Below are positions 51,512 to 64,000 of a stretch of DNA of 64,000 bases, piece after piece; the first letter of the stretch is position 1, and every line of letters begins with the position of its first letter. Origin of the DNA: Euwallacea fornicatus. Lineage: Eukaryota; Arthropoda; Insecta; Coleoptera; Curculionidae. Below the pieces are notes generated by a model. That model saw only the letters and a program-made list of their open reading frames with translations, made no database searches and was not told the DNA's origin. The stretch is taken from contig NW_027096041.1 in the NCBI RefSeq assembly GCF_040115645.1, forward strand, positions 62,001 through 126,000, written 5' to 3'. A program made the position numbers and the translations under genes.

Positions 51512-52743
51512 CCGAAGTTATCGAGCTTCAAATTTTGAAAAGTCACACAAGTTGTGTGTTTGAGCACATAAAGTACTATTTTTCTTGGAAGTTCAACAAG
51601 ATGCAATCATGATGTGTTGTAACATCTTCAAAATCTCGTCGATCTGATTAATTTGACACTTTGTTTAAGGAATTTGGTCCTCATTTGCCGAAGTTATCGA
51701 GCTTCAAAGTTTGAAAAGTCACAAAAGATGTGTGTTTGAGCTCATAAAGTACTATTTTTCTTTGAAGTTCAACAAGATGCAATCATGATGTGTTGTAACA
51801 TCTTCAAAATCTCGTCGATCTGATTAATTTGACACTTTGTTTAAGGAATTTGGTCCTCATTTGCCGAAGTTATCGAGCTTCAAAGTTTGAAAAGTCACTC
51901 AAGTTGTGTGTTTGTGCACATAAAGTACTATTTTTCTCGGAAGTTCAACAAGATGCAATCATGTTGTGTTGTAACATCTTCAAAATCTCGTCGATCTGAT
52001 TAATTTGACACTTTGTTTAAGGAATTTGGTCCTCATTTGCCGAAGTTATCGAGCTTCAAATTTTGAAAAGTCACACAAGTTGTGTGTTTGAGCATATAAA
52101 GTACTATTTTTCTGGGAAATTCAACAAGATGCAATCATGATGTATTATAACATCTTCAAAATCTCATCGATCTGATTAATTTGACACTTTGTTTAAGGAA
52201 TTTGGTCCTCATTTGCCGAAGTTATCGAGCTTCAAAGTTTGAAAAGTCACAAAAGATGTGTGTTTGAGCACATAAAGTACTATTTTTCTCGGAAGTTCTA
52301 CAAGATGCAATTCTGATGTGTTGTGACATCTTCAAAATCTCGTCGATCTGAATAATTTGACACTTTGTTTAAGGAATTTGGTCCTAATTTGCCGAAGTTA
52401 TCGATCTTCAAAATTTGAAAAGTCACAAAAGTTGTGTGTTTGAGCACATAAAGTAATATTTTTCTCGGAAGTTCAACAAGATGCAATTCTGATGTGTTGT
52501 GACATCTTCAAAATCTCGTCGATCTGAATAATTTGACACTTTGTTTAAGGAATTTGGTCCTAATTTGCCGAAGTTATCGATCTTCAAAGTTTGAAAAGTC
52601 ACACAACTTGTGTGTTTGAGCACATAAAGTACTATTTTTCTTGGAAGTTCAACAAGATGCAATCATGATTTGTTGTGACATCTTCAAAATCTCGTCGATC
52701 TGATTATATTGACACTTTGTTTAAGGAATTTGGTCCTCATATG
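51512..52743 (+). repeat. Higher-order unit, copy 2 of 3 (1,232 bp, 7 monomers)
   Basis: This is the middle copy. It shares GTATTATAAC (near 52142) with copy 3 and not copy 1, so copies 2 and 3 are the younger pair. Confidence 0.88.
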
Positions 52744-53560
52744 CCGAAGTTATCGAGCTTCAAATTTTGAAAAGTCACACAAGTTGTGTGTTTGAGCACA
52801 TAAAGTACTATTTTTCTTGGAAGTTCAACAAGATGCAATCATGATGTGTTGTAACATCTTCAAAATCTCGTCGATCTGATTAATTTGACACTTTGTTTAA
52901 GGAATTTGGTCCTCATTTGCCGAAGTTATCGAGCTTCAAAGTTTGAAAAGTCACAAAAGATGTGTGTTTGAGCTCATAAAGTACTATTTTTCTTTGAAGT
53001 TCAACAAGATGCAATCATGATGTGTTGTAACATCTTCAAAATCTCGTCGATCTGATTAATTTGACACTTTGTTTAAGGAATTTGGTCCTCATTTGCCGAA
53101 GTTATCGAGCTTCAAAGTTTGAAAAGTCACTCAAGTTGTGTGTTTGTGCACATAAAGTACTATTTTTCTCGGAAGTTCAACAAGATGCAATCATGTTGTG
53201 TTGTAACATCTTCAAAATCTCGTCGATCTGATTAATTTGACACTTTGTTTAAGGAATTTGGTCCTCATTTGCCGAAGTTATCGAGCTTCAAATTTTGAAA
53301 AGTCACACAAGTTGTGTGTTTGAGCATATAAAGTACTATTTTTCTGGGAAATTCAACAAGATGCAATCATGATGTATTATAACATCTTCAAAATCTCATC
53401 GATCTGATTAATTTGACACTTTGTTTAAGGAATTTGGTCCTCATTTGCCGAAGTTATCGAGCTTCAAAGTTTGAAAAGTCACAAAAGATGTGTGTTTGAG
53501 CACATAAAGTACTATTTTTCTCGGAAGTTCTACAAGATGCAATTCTGATGTGTTGTGACA
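52744..53560 (+). repeat. Higher-order unit, copy 3 of 3 (truncated)
   Basis: It follows copy 2 at offset 1,232 to about 53.6 kb. It is then interrupted by monomers with TTTAATGAATTTGG, which start the 33-mer unit. Confidence 0.85.
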
Positions 53561-56500
53561 TCTTCAAAATCTCGTCGATCTGAATAATTTGACACTTTGT
53601 TTAATGAATTTGGTCCTAATTTGCCGAAGTTATCGAGCTTCAAAGTTTGAAAAGTCACAAAAGATGTGTGTTTGAGCACATAAAGTACTATTTTTCTCGG
53701 AAGTTCTACAAGATGCAATTCTGATGTGTTGTGACATCTTCAAAATCTCGTCGATCTGAATAATTTGACACTTTGTTTAATGAATTTGGTCCTAATTTGC
53801 CGAAGTTATCGAGCTTCAAAGTTTGAAAAGTCACAAAAGATGTGTGTTTGAGCACATAAAGTAATATTTTTCTCGGAAGTTCAACAAGATGCAATTCTGA
53901 TGTGTTGTGACATCTTCAAAATCTCGTCGATCTGAATAATTTGACACTTTGTTTAAGGAATTTGGTCCCAATTTGCCGAAGTTATCGATCTTCAAAGTTT
54001 GAAAAGTCACACAACTTGTGTGTTTGAGCACATAAAGTACTATTTTTCTTGGAAGTTCAACAAGATGCAATCATGATTTGTTGTGACATCTTCAAAATCT
54101 CGTCGATCTGATTATATTGACACTTTGTTTAAGGAATTTGGTCCTCATATGCCGAAGTTATCGAGCTTCAAATTTTGAAAAGTCACACAAGTTGTGTGTT
54201 TGAGCACATAAAGTACTATTTTTCTTGGAAGTTCAACAAGATGCAATCATGATGTGTTGTAACATCTTCAAAATCTCGTCGATCTGATTAATTTGACACT
54301 TTGTTTAAGGAATTTGGTCCTCATTTGCCGAAGTTATCGAGCTTCAAAGTTTGAAAAGTCACAAAAGATGTGTGTTTGAGCTCATAAAGTACTATTTTTC
54401 TTTGAAGTTCAACAAGATGCAATCATGATGTGTTGTAACATCTTCAAAATCTCGTCGATCTGATTAATTTGACACTTTGTTTAAGGAATTTGGTCCTCAT
54501 TTGCCGAAGTTATCGAGCTTCAAATTTTGAAAAGTCACACAAGTTGTGTGTTTGAGCATATAAAGTACTATTTTTCTGGGAAATTCAACAAGATGCAATC
54601 ATGATGTGTTATAACATCTTCAAAATCTCATCGATCTGATTAATTTGACACTTTGTTTAAGGAATTTGGTCCTCATTTGCCGAAGTTATCGAGCTTCAAA
54701 TTTTGAAAAGTCACACAAGTTGTGTGTTTGAGCATATAAAGTACTATTTTTCTGGGAAATTCAACAAGATGCAATCATGATGTGTTGTAACATCTTCAAA
54801 ATCTCGTCGATCTGATTAATTTGACACTTTGTTTAAGGAATTTGGTCCTCATTTGCCGAAGTTATCGAGCTTCAAAGTTTGAAAAGTCACTCAAGTTGTG
54901 TGTTTGTGCACATAAAGTACTATTTTTCTCGGAAGTTCAACAAGATGCAATCATGTTGTGTTGTAACATCTTCAAAATCTCGTCGATCTGATTAATTTGA
55001 CACTTTGTTTAAGGAATTTGGTCCTCATTTGCCGAAGTTATCGAGCTTCAAAGTTTGAAAAGTCACTCAAGTTGTGTGTTTGAGCATATAAAGTACTATT
55101 TTTCTGGGAAATTCAACAAGATGCAATCATGATGTGTTGTAACATCTTCAAAATCTCGTCGATCTGATTAATTTGACACTTTGTTTAAGGAATTTGGTCC
55201 TCATTTGCCGAAGTTATCGAGCTTCAAAGTTTGAAAAGTCACTCAAGTTGTGTGTTTGTGCACATAAAGTACTATTTTTCTCGGAAGTTCAACAAGATGC
55301 AATCATGTTGTGTTGTAACATCTTCAAAATCTCGTCGATCTGATTAATTTGACACTTTGTTTAAGGAATTTGGTCCTCATTTGCCGAAGTTATCGAGCTT
55401 CAAATTTTGAAAAGTCACACAAGTTGTGTGTTTGAGCATATAAAGTACTATTTTTCTGGGAAATTCAACAAGATGCAATCATGATGTGTTATAACATCTT
55501 CAAAATCTCATCGATCTGATTAATTTGACACTTTGTTTAAGGAATTTGGTCCTCATTTGCCGAAGTTATCGAGCTTCAAAGTTTGAAAAGTCACAAAAGA
55601 TGTGTGTTTGAGCACATAAAGTACTATTTTTCTCGGAAGTTCTACAAGATGCAATTCTGATGTGTTGTGACATCTTCAAAATCTCGTCGATCTGATTATA
55701 TTGACACTTTGTTTAAGGAATTTGGTCCTCATATGCCGAAGTTATCGAGCTTCAAATTTTGAAAAGTCACACAAGTTGTGTGTTTGAGCACATAAAGTAC
55801 TATTTTTCTTGGAAGTTCAACAAGATGCAATCATGATGTGTTGTAACATCTTCAAAATCTCGTCGATCTGATTAATTTGACACTTTGTTTAAGGAATTTG
55901 GTCCTCATTTGCCGAAGTTATCGAGCTTCAAAGTTTGAAAAGTCACAAAAGATGTGTGTTTGAGCTCATAAAGTACTATTTTTCTTTGAAGTTCAACAAG
56001 ATGCAATCATGATGTGTTGTAACATCTTCAAAATCTCGTCGATCTGATTAATTTGACACTTTGTTTAAGGAATTTGGTCCTCATTTGCCGAAGTTATCGA
56101 GCTTCAAAGTTTGAAAAGTCACTCAAGTTGTGTGTTTGTGCACATAAAGTACTATTTTTCTCGGAAGTTCAACAAGATGCAATCATGTTGTGTTGTAACA
56201 TCTTCAAAATCTCGTCGATCTGATTAATTTGACACTTTGTTTAAGGAATTTGGTCCTCATTTGCCGAAGTTATCGAGCTTCAAAGTTTGAAAAGTCACAA
56301 AAGATGTGTGTTTGAGCACATAAAGTACTATTTTTCTCGGAAGTTCTACAAGATGCAATTCTGATGTGTTGTGACATCTTCAAAATCTCGTCGATCTGAA
56401 TAATTTGACACTTTGTTTAAGGAATTTGGTCCTAATTTGCCGAAGTTATCGATCTTCAAAATTTGAAAAGTCACAAAAGTTGTGTGTTTGAGCACATAAA

Positions 56501-59367
56501 GTAATATTTTTCTCGGAAGTTCAACAAGATGCAATTCTGATGTGTTGTGACATCTTCAAAATCTCGTCGATCTGAATAATTTGACACTTTGTTTAAGGAA
56601 TTTGGTCCTAATTTGCCGAAGTTATCGATCTTCAAAGTTTGAAAAGTCACACAACTTGTGTGTTTGAGCACATAAAGTACTATTTTTCTTGGAAGTTCAA
56701 CAAGATGCAATCATGATTTGTTGTGACATCTTCAAAATCTCGTCGATCTGATTATATTGACACTTTGTTTAAGGAATTTGGTCCTCATATGCCGAAGTTA
56801 TCGAGCTTCAAAGTTTGAAAAGTCACACAAGTTGTGTGTTTGAGCACATAAAGTACTATTTTTCTTTGAAGTTCAACAAGATGCAATCATGATGTGTTGT
56901 AACATCTTCAAAATCTCGTCGATCTGATTAATTTGACACTTTGTTTAAGGAATTTGGTCCTCATTTGCCGAAGTTATCGAGCTTCAAAGTTTGAAAAGTC
57001 ACTCAAGTTGTGTGTTTGTGCACATAAAGTACTATTTTTCTCGGAAGTTCAACAAGATGCAATCATGTTGTGTTGTAACATCTTCAAAATCTCGTCGATC
57101 TGATTAATTTGACACTTTGTTTAAGGAATTTGGTCCTCATTTGCCGAAGTTATCGAGCTTCAAATTTTGAAAAGTCACACAAGTTGTGTGTTTGAGCATA
57201 TAAAGTACTATTTTTCTGGGAAATTCAACAAGATGCAATCATGATGTGTTGTAACATCTTCAAAATCTCGTCGATCTGATTAATTTGACACTTTGTTTAA
57301 GGAATTTGGTCCTCATTTGCCGAAGTTATCGAGCTTCAAAGTTTGAAAAGTCACTCAAGTTGTGTGTTTGTGCACATAAAGTACTATTTTTCTCGGAAGT
57401 TCAACAAGATGCAATCATGTTGTGTTGTAACATCTTCAAAATCTCGTCGATCTGATTAATTTGACACTTTGTTTAAGGAATTTGGTCCTCATTTGCCGAA
57501 GTTATCGAGCTTCAAATTTTGAAAAGTCACAAAAGATGTGTGTTTGAGCTCATAAAGTACTATTTTTCTTTGAAGTTCAACAAGATGCAATCATGATGTG
57601 TTGTAACATCTTCAAAATCTCGTCGATCTGATTAATTTGACACTTTGTTTAAGGAATTTGGTCCTCATTTGCCGAAGTTATCGAGCTTCAAAGTTTGAAA
57701 AGTCACTCAAGTTGTGTGTTTGTGCACATAAAGTACTATTTTTCTCGGAAGTTCAACAAGATGCAATCATGTTGTGTTGTAACATCTTCAAAATCTCGTC
57801 GATCTGATTAATTTGACACTTTGTTTAAGGAATTTGGTCCTCATTTGCCGAAGTTATCGAGCTTCAAAGTTTGAAAAGTCACAAAAGATGTGTGTTTGAG
57901 CACATAAAGTACTATTTTTCTCGGAAGTTCTACAAGATGCAATTCTGATGTGTTGTGACATCTTCAAAATCTCGTCGATCTGAATAATTTGACACTTTGT
58001 TTAAGGAATTTGGTCCTAATTTGCCGAAGTTATCGATCTTCAAAATTTGAAAAGTCACAAAAGTTGTGTGTTTGAGCACATAAAGTAATATTTTTCTCGG
58101 AAGTTCAACAAGATGCAATTCTGATGTGTTGTGACATCTTCAAAATCTCGTCGATCTGAATAATTTGACACTTTGTTTAAGGAATTTGGTCCTAATTTGC
58201 CGAAGTTATCGATCTTCAAAGTTTGAAAAGTCACACAACTTGTGTGTTTGAGCACATAAAGTACTATTTTTCTTGGAAGTTCAACAAGATGCAATCATGA
58301 TTTGTTGTGACATCTTCAAAATCTCGTCGATCTGATTATATTGACACTTTGTTTAAGGAATTTGGTCCTCATATGCCGAAGTTATCGAGCTTCAAAGTTT
58401 GAAAAGTCACACAAGTTGTGTGTTTGAGCACATAAAGTACTATTTTTCTTTGAAGTTCAACAAGATGCAATCATGATGTGTTGTAACATCTTCAAAATCT
58501 CGTCGATCTGATTAATTTGACACTTTGTTTAAGGAATTTGGTCCTCATTTGCCGAAGTTATCGAGCTTCAAAGTTTGAAAAGTCACTCAAGTTGTGTGTT
58601 TGTGCACATAAAGTACTATTTTTCTCGGAAGTTCAACAAGATGCAATCATGTTGTGTTGTAACATCTTCAAAATCTCGTCGATCTGATTAATTTGACACT
58701 TTGTTTAAGGAATTTGGTCCTCATTTGCCGAAGTTATCGAGCTTCAAATTTTGAAAAGTCACACAAGTTGTGTGTTTGAGCATATAAAGTACTATTTTTC
58801 TGGGAAATTCAACAAGATGCAATCATGATGTGTTATAACATCTTCAAAATCTCATCGATCTGATTAATTTGACACTTTGTTTAAGGAATTTGGTCCTCAT
58901 TTGCCGAAGTTATCGAGCTTCAAAGTTTGAAAAGTCACAAAAGATGTGTGTTTGAGCACATAAAGTACTATTTTTCTCGGAAGTTCTACAAGATGCAATT
59001 CTGATGTGTTGTGACATCTTCAAAATCTCGTCGATCTGAATAATTTGACACTTTGTTTAATGAATTTGGTCCTAATTTGCCGAAGTTATCGAGCTTCAAA
59101 GTTTGAAAAGTCACAAAAGATGTGTGTTTGAGCACATAAAGTACTATTTTTCTCGGAAGTTCTACAAGATGCAATTCTGATGTGTTGTGACATCTTCAAA
59201 ATCTCGTCGATCTGAATAATTTGACACTTTGTTTAATGAATTTGGTCCTAATTTGCCGAAGTTATCGAGCTTCAAAGTTTGAAAAGTCACAAAAGATGTG
59301 TGTTTGAGCACATAAAGTAATATTTTTCTCGGAAGTTCAACAAGATGCAATTCTGATGTGTTGTGAC
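53560..59367 (+). repeat. Higher-order unit, copy 1 (5,808 bp, 33 monomers)
   Basis: Every landmark from about 53.56 to 58.19 kb recurs exactly 5,808 bp later, up to the right edge of the window. I found no difference at about twenty positions compared, including TCCCAATTTG (53967 and 59775), CATGATTTG, GTGCACAT, CTTTGAAG and the GTTATAAC plus CTCATCG monomers. Inside, about 55.95-57.53 kb repeats at about 57.53-58.83 kb with a 1,584-bp offset (9 monomers). At its right end, a 352-bp two-monomer string carrying TTTAATGAA is repeated in tandem (59162 and 59514; 59287 and 59639). Confidence 0.92.
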
Positions 59368-62300
59368 ATCTTCAAAATCTCGTCGATCTGAATAATTTGA
59401 CACTTTGTTTAATGAATTTGGTCCTAATTTGCCGAAGTTATCGAGCTTCAAAGTTTGAAAAGTCACAAAAGATGTGTGTTTGAGCACATAAAGTACTATT
59501 TTTCTCGGAAGTTCTACAAGATGCAATTCTGATGTGTTGTGACATCTTCAAAATCTCGTCGATCTGAATAATTTGACACTTTGTTTAATGAATTTGGTCC
59601 TAATTTGCCGAAGTTATCGAGCTTCAAAGTTTGAAAAGTCACAAAAGATGTGTGTTTGAGCACATAAAGTAATATTTTTCTCGGAAGTTCAACAAGATGC
59701 AATTCTGATGTGTTGTGACATCTTCAAAATCTCGTCGATCTGAATAATTTGACACTTTGTTTAAGGAATTTGGTCCCAATTTGCCGAAGTTATCGATCTT
59801 CAAAGTTTGAAAAGTCACACAACTTGTGTGTTTGAGCACATAAAGTACTATTTTTCTTGGAAGTTCAACAAGATGCAATCATGATTTGTTGTGACATCTT
59901 CAAAATCTCGTCGATCTGATTATATTGACACTTTGTTTAAGGAATTTGGTCCTCATATGCCGAAGTTATCGAGCTTCAAATTTTGAAAAGTCACACAAGT
60001 TGTGTGTTTGAGCACATAAAGTACTATTTTTCTTGGAAGTTCAACAAGATGCAATCATGATGTGTTGTAACATCTTCAAAATCTCGTCGATCTGATTAAT
60101 TTGACACTTTGTTTAAGGAATTTGGTCCTCATTTGCCGAAGTTATCGAGCTTCAAAGTTTGAAAAGTCACAAAAGATGTGTGTTTGAGCTCATAAAGTAC
60201 TATTTTTCTTTGAAGTTCAACAAGATGCAATCATGATGTGTTGTAACATCTTCAAAATCTCGTCGATCTGATTAATTTGACACTTTGTTTAAGGAATTTG
60301 GTCCTCATTTGCCGAAGTTATCGAGCTTCAAATTTTGAAAAGTCACACAAGTTGTGTGTTTGAGCATATAAAGTACTATTTTTCTGGGAAATTCAACAAG
60401 ATGCAATCATGATGTGTTATAACATCTTCAAAATCTCATCGATCTGATTAATTTGACACTTTGTTTAAGGAATTTGGTCCTCATTTGCCGAAGTTATCGA
60501 GCTTCAAATTTTGAAAAGTCACACAAGTTGTGTGTTTGAGCATATAAAGTACTATTTTTCTGGGAAATTCAACAAGATGCAATCATGATGTGTTGTAACA
60601 TCTTCAAAATCTCGTCGATCTGATTAATTTGACACTTTGTTTAAGGAATTTGGTCCTCATTTGCCGAAGTTATCGAGCTTCAAAGTTTGAAAAGTCACTC
60701 AAGTTGTGTGTTTGTGCACATAAAGTACTATTTTTCTCGGAAGTTCAACAAGATGCAATCATGTTGTGTTGTAACATCTTCAAAATCTCGTCGATCTGAT
60801 TAATTTGACACTTTGTTTAAGGAATTTGGTCCTCATTTGCCGAAGTTATCGAGCTTCAAAGTTTGAAAAGTCACTCAAGTTGTGTGTTTGAGCATATAAA
60901 GTACTATTTTTCTGGGAAATTCAACAAGATGCAATCATGATGTGTTGTAACATCTTCAAAATCTCGTCGATCTGATTAATTTGACACTTTGTTTAAGGAA
61001 TTTGGTCCTCATTTGCCGAAGTTATCGAGCTTCAAAGTTTGAAAAGTCACTCAAGTTGTGTGTTTGTGCACATAAAGTACTATTTTTCTCGGAAGTTCAA
61101 CAAGATGCAATCATGTTGTGTTGTAACATCTTCAAAATCTCGTCGATCTGATTAATTTGACACTTTGTTTAAGGAATTTGGTCCTCATTTGCCGAAGTTA
61201 TCGAGCTTCAAATTTTGAAAAGTCACACAAGTTGTGTGTTTGAGCATATAAAGTACTATTTTTCTGGGAAATTCAACAAGATGCAATCATGATGTGTTAT
61301 AACATCTTCAAAATCTCATCGATCTGATTAATTTGACACTTTGTTTAAGGAATTTGGTCCTCATTTGCCGAAGTTATCGAGCTTCAAAGTTTGAAAAGTC
61401 ACAAAAGATGTGTGTTTGAGCACATAAAGTACTATTTTTCTCGGAAGTTCTACAAGATGCAATTCTGATGTGTTGTGACATCTTCAAAATCTCGTCGATC
61501 TGATTATATTGACACTTTGTTTAAGGAATTTGGTCCTCATATGCCGAAGTTATCGAGCTTCAAATTTTGAAAAGTCACACAAGTTGTGTGTTTGAGCACA
61601 TAAAGTACTATTTTTCTTGGAAGTTCAACAAGATGCAATCATGATGTGTTGTAACATCTTCAAAATCTCGTCGATCTGATTAATTTGACACTTTGTTTAA
61701 GGAATTTGGTCCTCATTTGCCGAAGTTATCGAGCTTCAAAGTTTGAAAAGTCACAAAAGATGTGTGTTTGAGCTCATAAAGTACTATTTTTCTTTGAAGT
61801 TCAACAAGATGCAATCATGATGTGTTGTAACATCTTCAAAATCTCGTCGATCTGATTAATTTGACACTTTGTTTAAGGAATTTGGTCCTCATTTGCCGAA
61901 GTTATCGAGCTTCAAAGTTTGAAAAGTCACTCAAGTTGTGTGTTTGTGCACATAAAGTACTATTTTTCTCGGAAGTTCAACAAGATGCAATCATGTTGTG
62001 TTGTAACATCTTCAAAATCTCGTCGATCTGATTAATTTGACACTTTGTTTAAGGAATTTGGTCCTCATTTGCCGAAGTTATCGAGCTTCAAAGTTTGAAA
62101 AGTCACAAAAGATGTGTGTTTGAGCACATAAAGTACTATTTTTCTCGGAAGTTCTACAAGATGCAATTCTGATGTGTTGTGACATCTTCAAAATCTCGTC
62201 GATCTGAATAATTTGACACTTTGTTTAAGGAATTTGGTCCTAATTTGCCGAAGTTATCGATCTTCAAAATTTGAAAAGTCACAAAAGTTGTGTGTTTGAG

Positions 62301-64000
62301 CACATAAAGTAATATTTTTCTCGGAAGTTCAACAAGATGCAATTCTGATGTGTTGTGACATCTTCAAAATCTCGTCGATCTGAATAATTTGACACTTTGT
62401 TTAAGGAATTTGGTCCTAATTTGCCGAAGTTATCGATCTTCAAAGTTTGAAAAGTCACACAACTTGTGTGTTTGAGCACATAAAGTACTATTTTTCTTGG
62501 AAGTTCAACAAGATGCAATCATGATTTGTTGTGACATCTTCAAAATCTCGTCGATCTGATTATATTGACACTTTGTTTAAGGAATTTGGTCCTCATATGC
62601 CGAAGTTATCGAGCTTCAAAGTTTGAAAAGTCACACAAGTTGTGTGTTTGAGCACATAAAGTACTATTTTTCTTTGAAGTTCAACAAGATGCAATCATGA
62701 TGTGTTGTAACATCTTCAAAATCTCGTCGATCTGATTAATTTGACACTTTGTTTAAGGAATTTGGTCCTCATTTGCCGAAGTTATCGAGCTTCAAAGTTT
62801 GAAAAGTCACTCAAGTTGTGTGTTTGTGCACATAAAGTACTATTTTTCTCGGAAGTTCAACAAGATGCAATCATGTTGTGTTGTAACATCTTCAAAATCT
62901 CGTCGATCTGATTAATTTGACACTTTGTTTAAGGAATTTGGTCCTCATTTGCCGAAGTTATCGAGCTTCAAATTTTGAAAAGTCACACAAGTTGTGTGTT
63001 TGAGCATATAAAGTACTATTTTTCTGGGAAATTCAACAAGATGCAATCATGATGTGTTGTAACATCTTCAAAATCTCGTCGATCTGATTAATTTGACACT
63101 TTGTTTAAGGAATTTGGTCCTCATTTGCCGAAGTTATCGAGCTTCAAAGTTTGAAAAGTCACTCAAGTTGTGTGTTTGTGCACATAAAGTACTATTTTTC
63201 TCGGAAGTTCAACAAGATGCAATCATGTTGTGTTGTAACATCTTCAAAATCTCGTCGATCTGATTAATTTGACACTTTGTTTAAGGAATTTGGTCCTCAT
63301 TTGCCGAAGTTATCGAGCTTCAAATTTTGAAAAGTCACAAAAGATGTGTGTTTGAGCTCATAAAGTACTATTTTTCTTTGAAGTTCAACAAGATGCAATC
63401 ATGATGTGTTGTAACATCTTCAAAATCTCGTCGATCTGATTAATTTGACACTTTGTTTAAGGAATTTGGTCCTCATTTGCCGAAGTTATCGAGCTTCAAA
63501 GTTTGAAAAGTCACTCAAGTTGTGTGTTTGTGCACATAAAGTACTATTTTTCTCGGAAGTTCAACAAGATGCAATCATGTTGTGTTGTAACATCTTCAAA
63601 ATCTCGTCGATCTGATTAATTTGACACTTTGTTTAAGGAATTTGGTCCTCATTTGCCGAAGTTATCGAGCTTCAAAGTTTGAAAAGTCACAAAAGATGTG
63701 TGTTTGAGCACATAAAGTACTATTTTTCTCGGAAGTTCTACAAGATGCAATTCTGATGTGTTGTGACATCTTCAAAATCTCGTCGATCTGAATAATTTGA
63801 CACTTTGTTTAAGGAATTTGGTCCTAATTTGCCGAAGTTATCGATCTTCAAAATTTGAAAAGTCACAAAAGTTGTGTGTTTGAGCACATAAAGTAATATT
63901 TTTCTCGGAAGTTCAACAAGATGCAATTCTGATGTGTTGTGACATCTTCAAAATCTCGTCGATCTGAATAATTTGACACTTTGTTTAAGGAATTTGGTCC
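59368..64000 (+). repeat. Higher-order unit, copy 2 (33-mer, cut by window end)
   Basis: This is the second copy of the 5,808-bp unit, of which about 4.6 kb is present. The match runs to the last base, so the unit probably continues outside the window. Its apparent identity to copy 1 makes it the youngest large event visible here, or else an assembly duplication. Confidence 0.9.

Larger units (their letters stand above)
1..64000 (+). repeat. Satellite DNA array, ~176-bp monomer, about 364 head-to-tail copies
   Basis: The phrase TTATCGAGCTTC recurs at 1, 177 and then about every 176 bp to the end of the window. Every line reads in the same orientation and I found no inverted monomer, spacer or foreign insertion. 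Monomers are 175, 176 or 177 bp, mostly depending on one variable position. The first monomer has about 35% GC and four CpG sites. It carries a ScaI-type AGTACT, a GATC and two TCGA sites, so most of the array should give a 176-bp ladder. Nucleosome-sized, one-orientation arrays of this kind usually form centromeric or pericentromeric heterochromatin in eukaryotes. That role is inferred, because no CENH3 or cytological data are available here. I do not recognise the family. There is no stretch of 300 bases that is anything other than this repeat. Confidence 0.98.
40300..64000 (+). repeat. Right zone: sub-families with AGTAATATTT, GTGCACAT and CTGGGAAATTC
   Basis: AGTAATATTT appears from about 40490 and GTGCACAT from about 50680. 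Monomers combining TTCTACAAG, CAATTCTG, GAATAATTT and CCTAATTTG dominate; some of these occur from 34 kb on. GCATATAAAG is usually linked to CTGGGAAATTC, and often to GTTATAAC and CTCATCG within the same monomer. The GAATAATTT change converts a reverse-strand TAA to TAT. That explains why reverse-strand reading frames of 62-79 codons appear mainly in this part. Confidence 0.75.

Noticed and set aside
34000..63926. Many reverse-strand reading frames of 62-79 codons with nearly the same translation (starting MHLVELPRKI)
   Set aside because: They are the satellite read backwards. They open only where GATTAATTT becomes GAATAATTT, turning a reverse-strand TAA into TAT. They end after little more than one monomer because 176 is not a multiple of 3. 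Their similarity comes from DNA repetition, not protein conservation.
1..64000. Identity with a known centromere satellite (human alpha, Arabidopsis CEN178, Brassica 176-bp family)
   Set aside because: Length is similar to some of these, but the sequence does not match what I recall of human alpha or CEN178. I cannot settle the Brassica family or others without a search, so no family name is assigned.

Overview
The window is one uninterrupted tandem array of an AT-rich satellite DNA (about 35% GC in the first monomer). The monomer is about 176 bp, all copies lie head-to-tail on the same strand, and roughly 364 of them fill the 64 kb from first base to last. Both edges fall inside the array, so it extends beyond the window. 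I see no gene, RNA gene, transposon, inversion, CRISPR array or unique sequence. Open reading frames of 60-91 codons exist, but they are translations of the satellite.

This kind of array (nucleosome-sized monomer, direct orientation, multimeric higher-order duplications) is typical of eukaryotic centromeric or pericentromeric heterochromatin, most often in plants and animals. I cannot assign a species. The monomer is not recognisably human alpha satellite or Arabidopsis CEN178, and a database search is needed. A centromeric role is inferred from the architecture, not shown.

Monomers differ at a limited set of recurring positions, and the variants make sub-families that change along the window. 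From about 1 to 23 kb, markers include AGTACTAATTTT and CACACAAGTTCTGTG, with 24-mer and 12-mer duplications. From about 23 to 40 kb, markers include GCTGTGTTG, CATCGTCAAAA and GTACCATC, with 15-mer and 26-mer duplications. From about 40 to 64 kb, markers include GAATAATTT, CCTAATTTG, CGATCTTC, AGTAATATTT, GTGCACAT and GCATATAAAG, with 4-, 7-, 9- and 33-mer duplications. No single higher-order unit rules the array. Units of many sizes overlap and nest, and the unit at the right end (5,808 bp, 33 monomers) looks identical to its neighbour at every landmark I compared.

The most interesting structure inside the monomer is a pair of short perfect dyads, TTCAAA-N-TTTGAA and CACACAA-N-TTGTGTG, with centres 18 bp apart. 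Their centres vary freely while the arms are kept in many copies. Most length variation among monomers maps to the centre of the first dyad. Duplication boundaries below were placed by eye from variant markers and are usually good to about 100 bp; offsets read from shared markers are exact.
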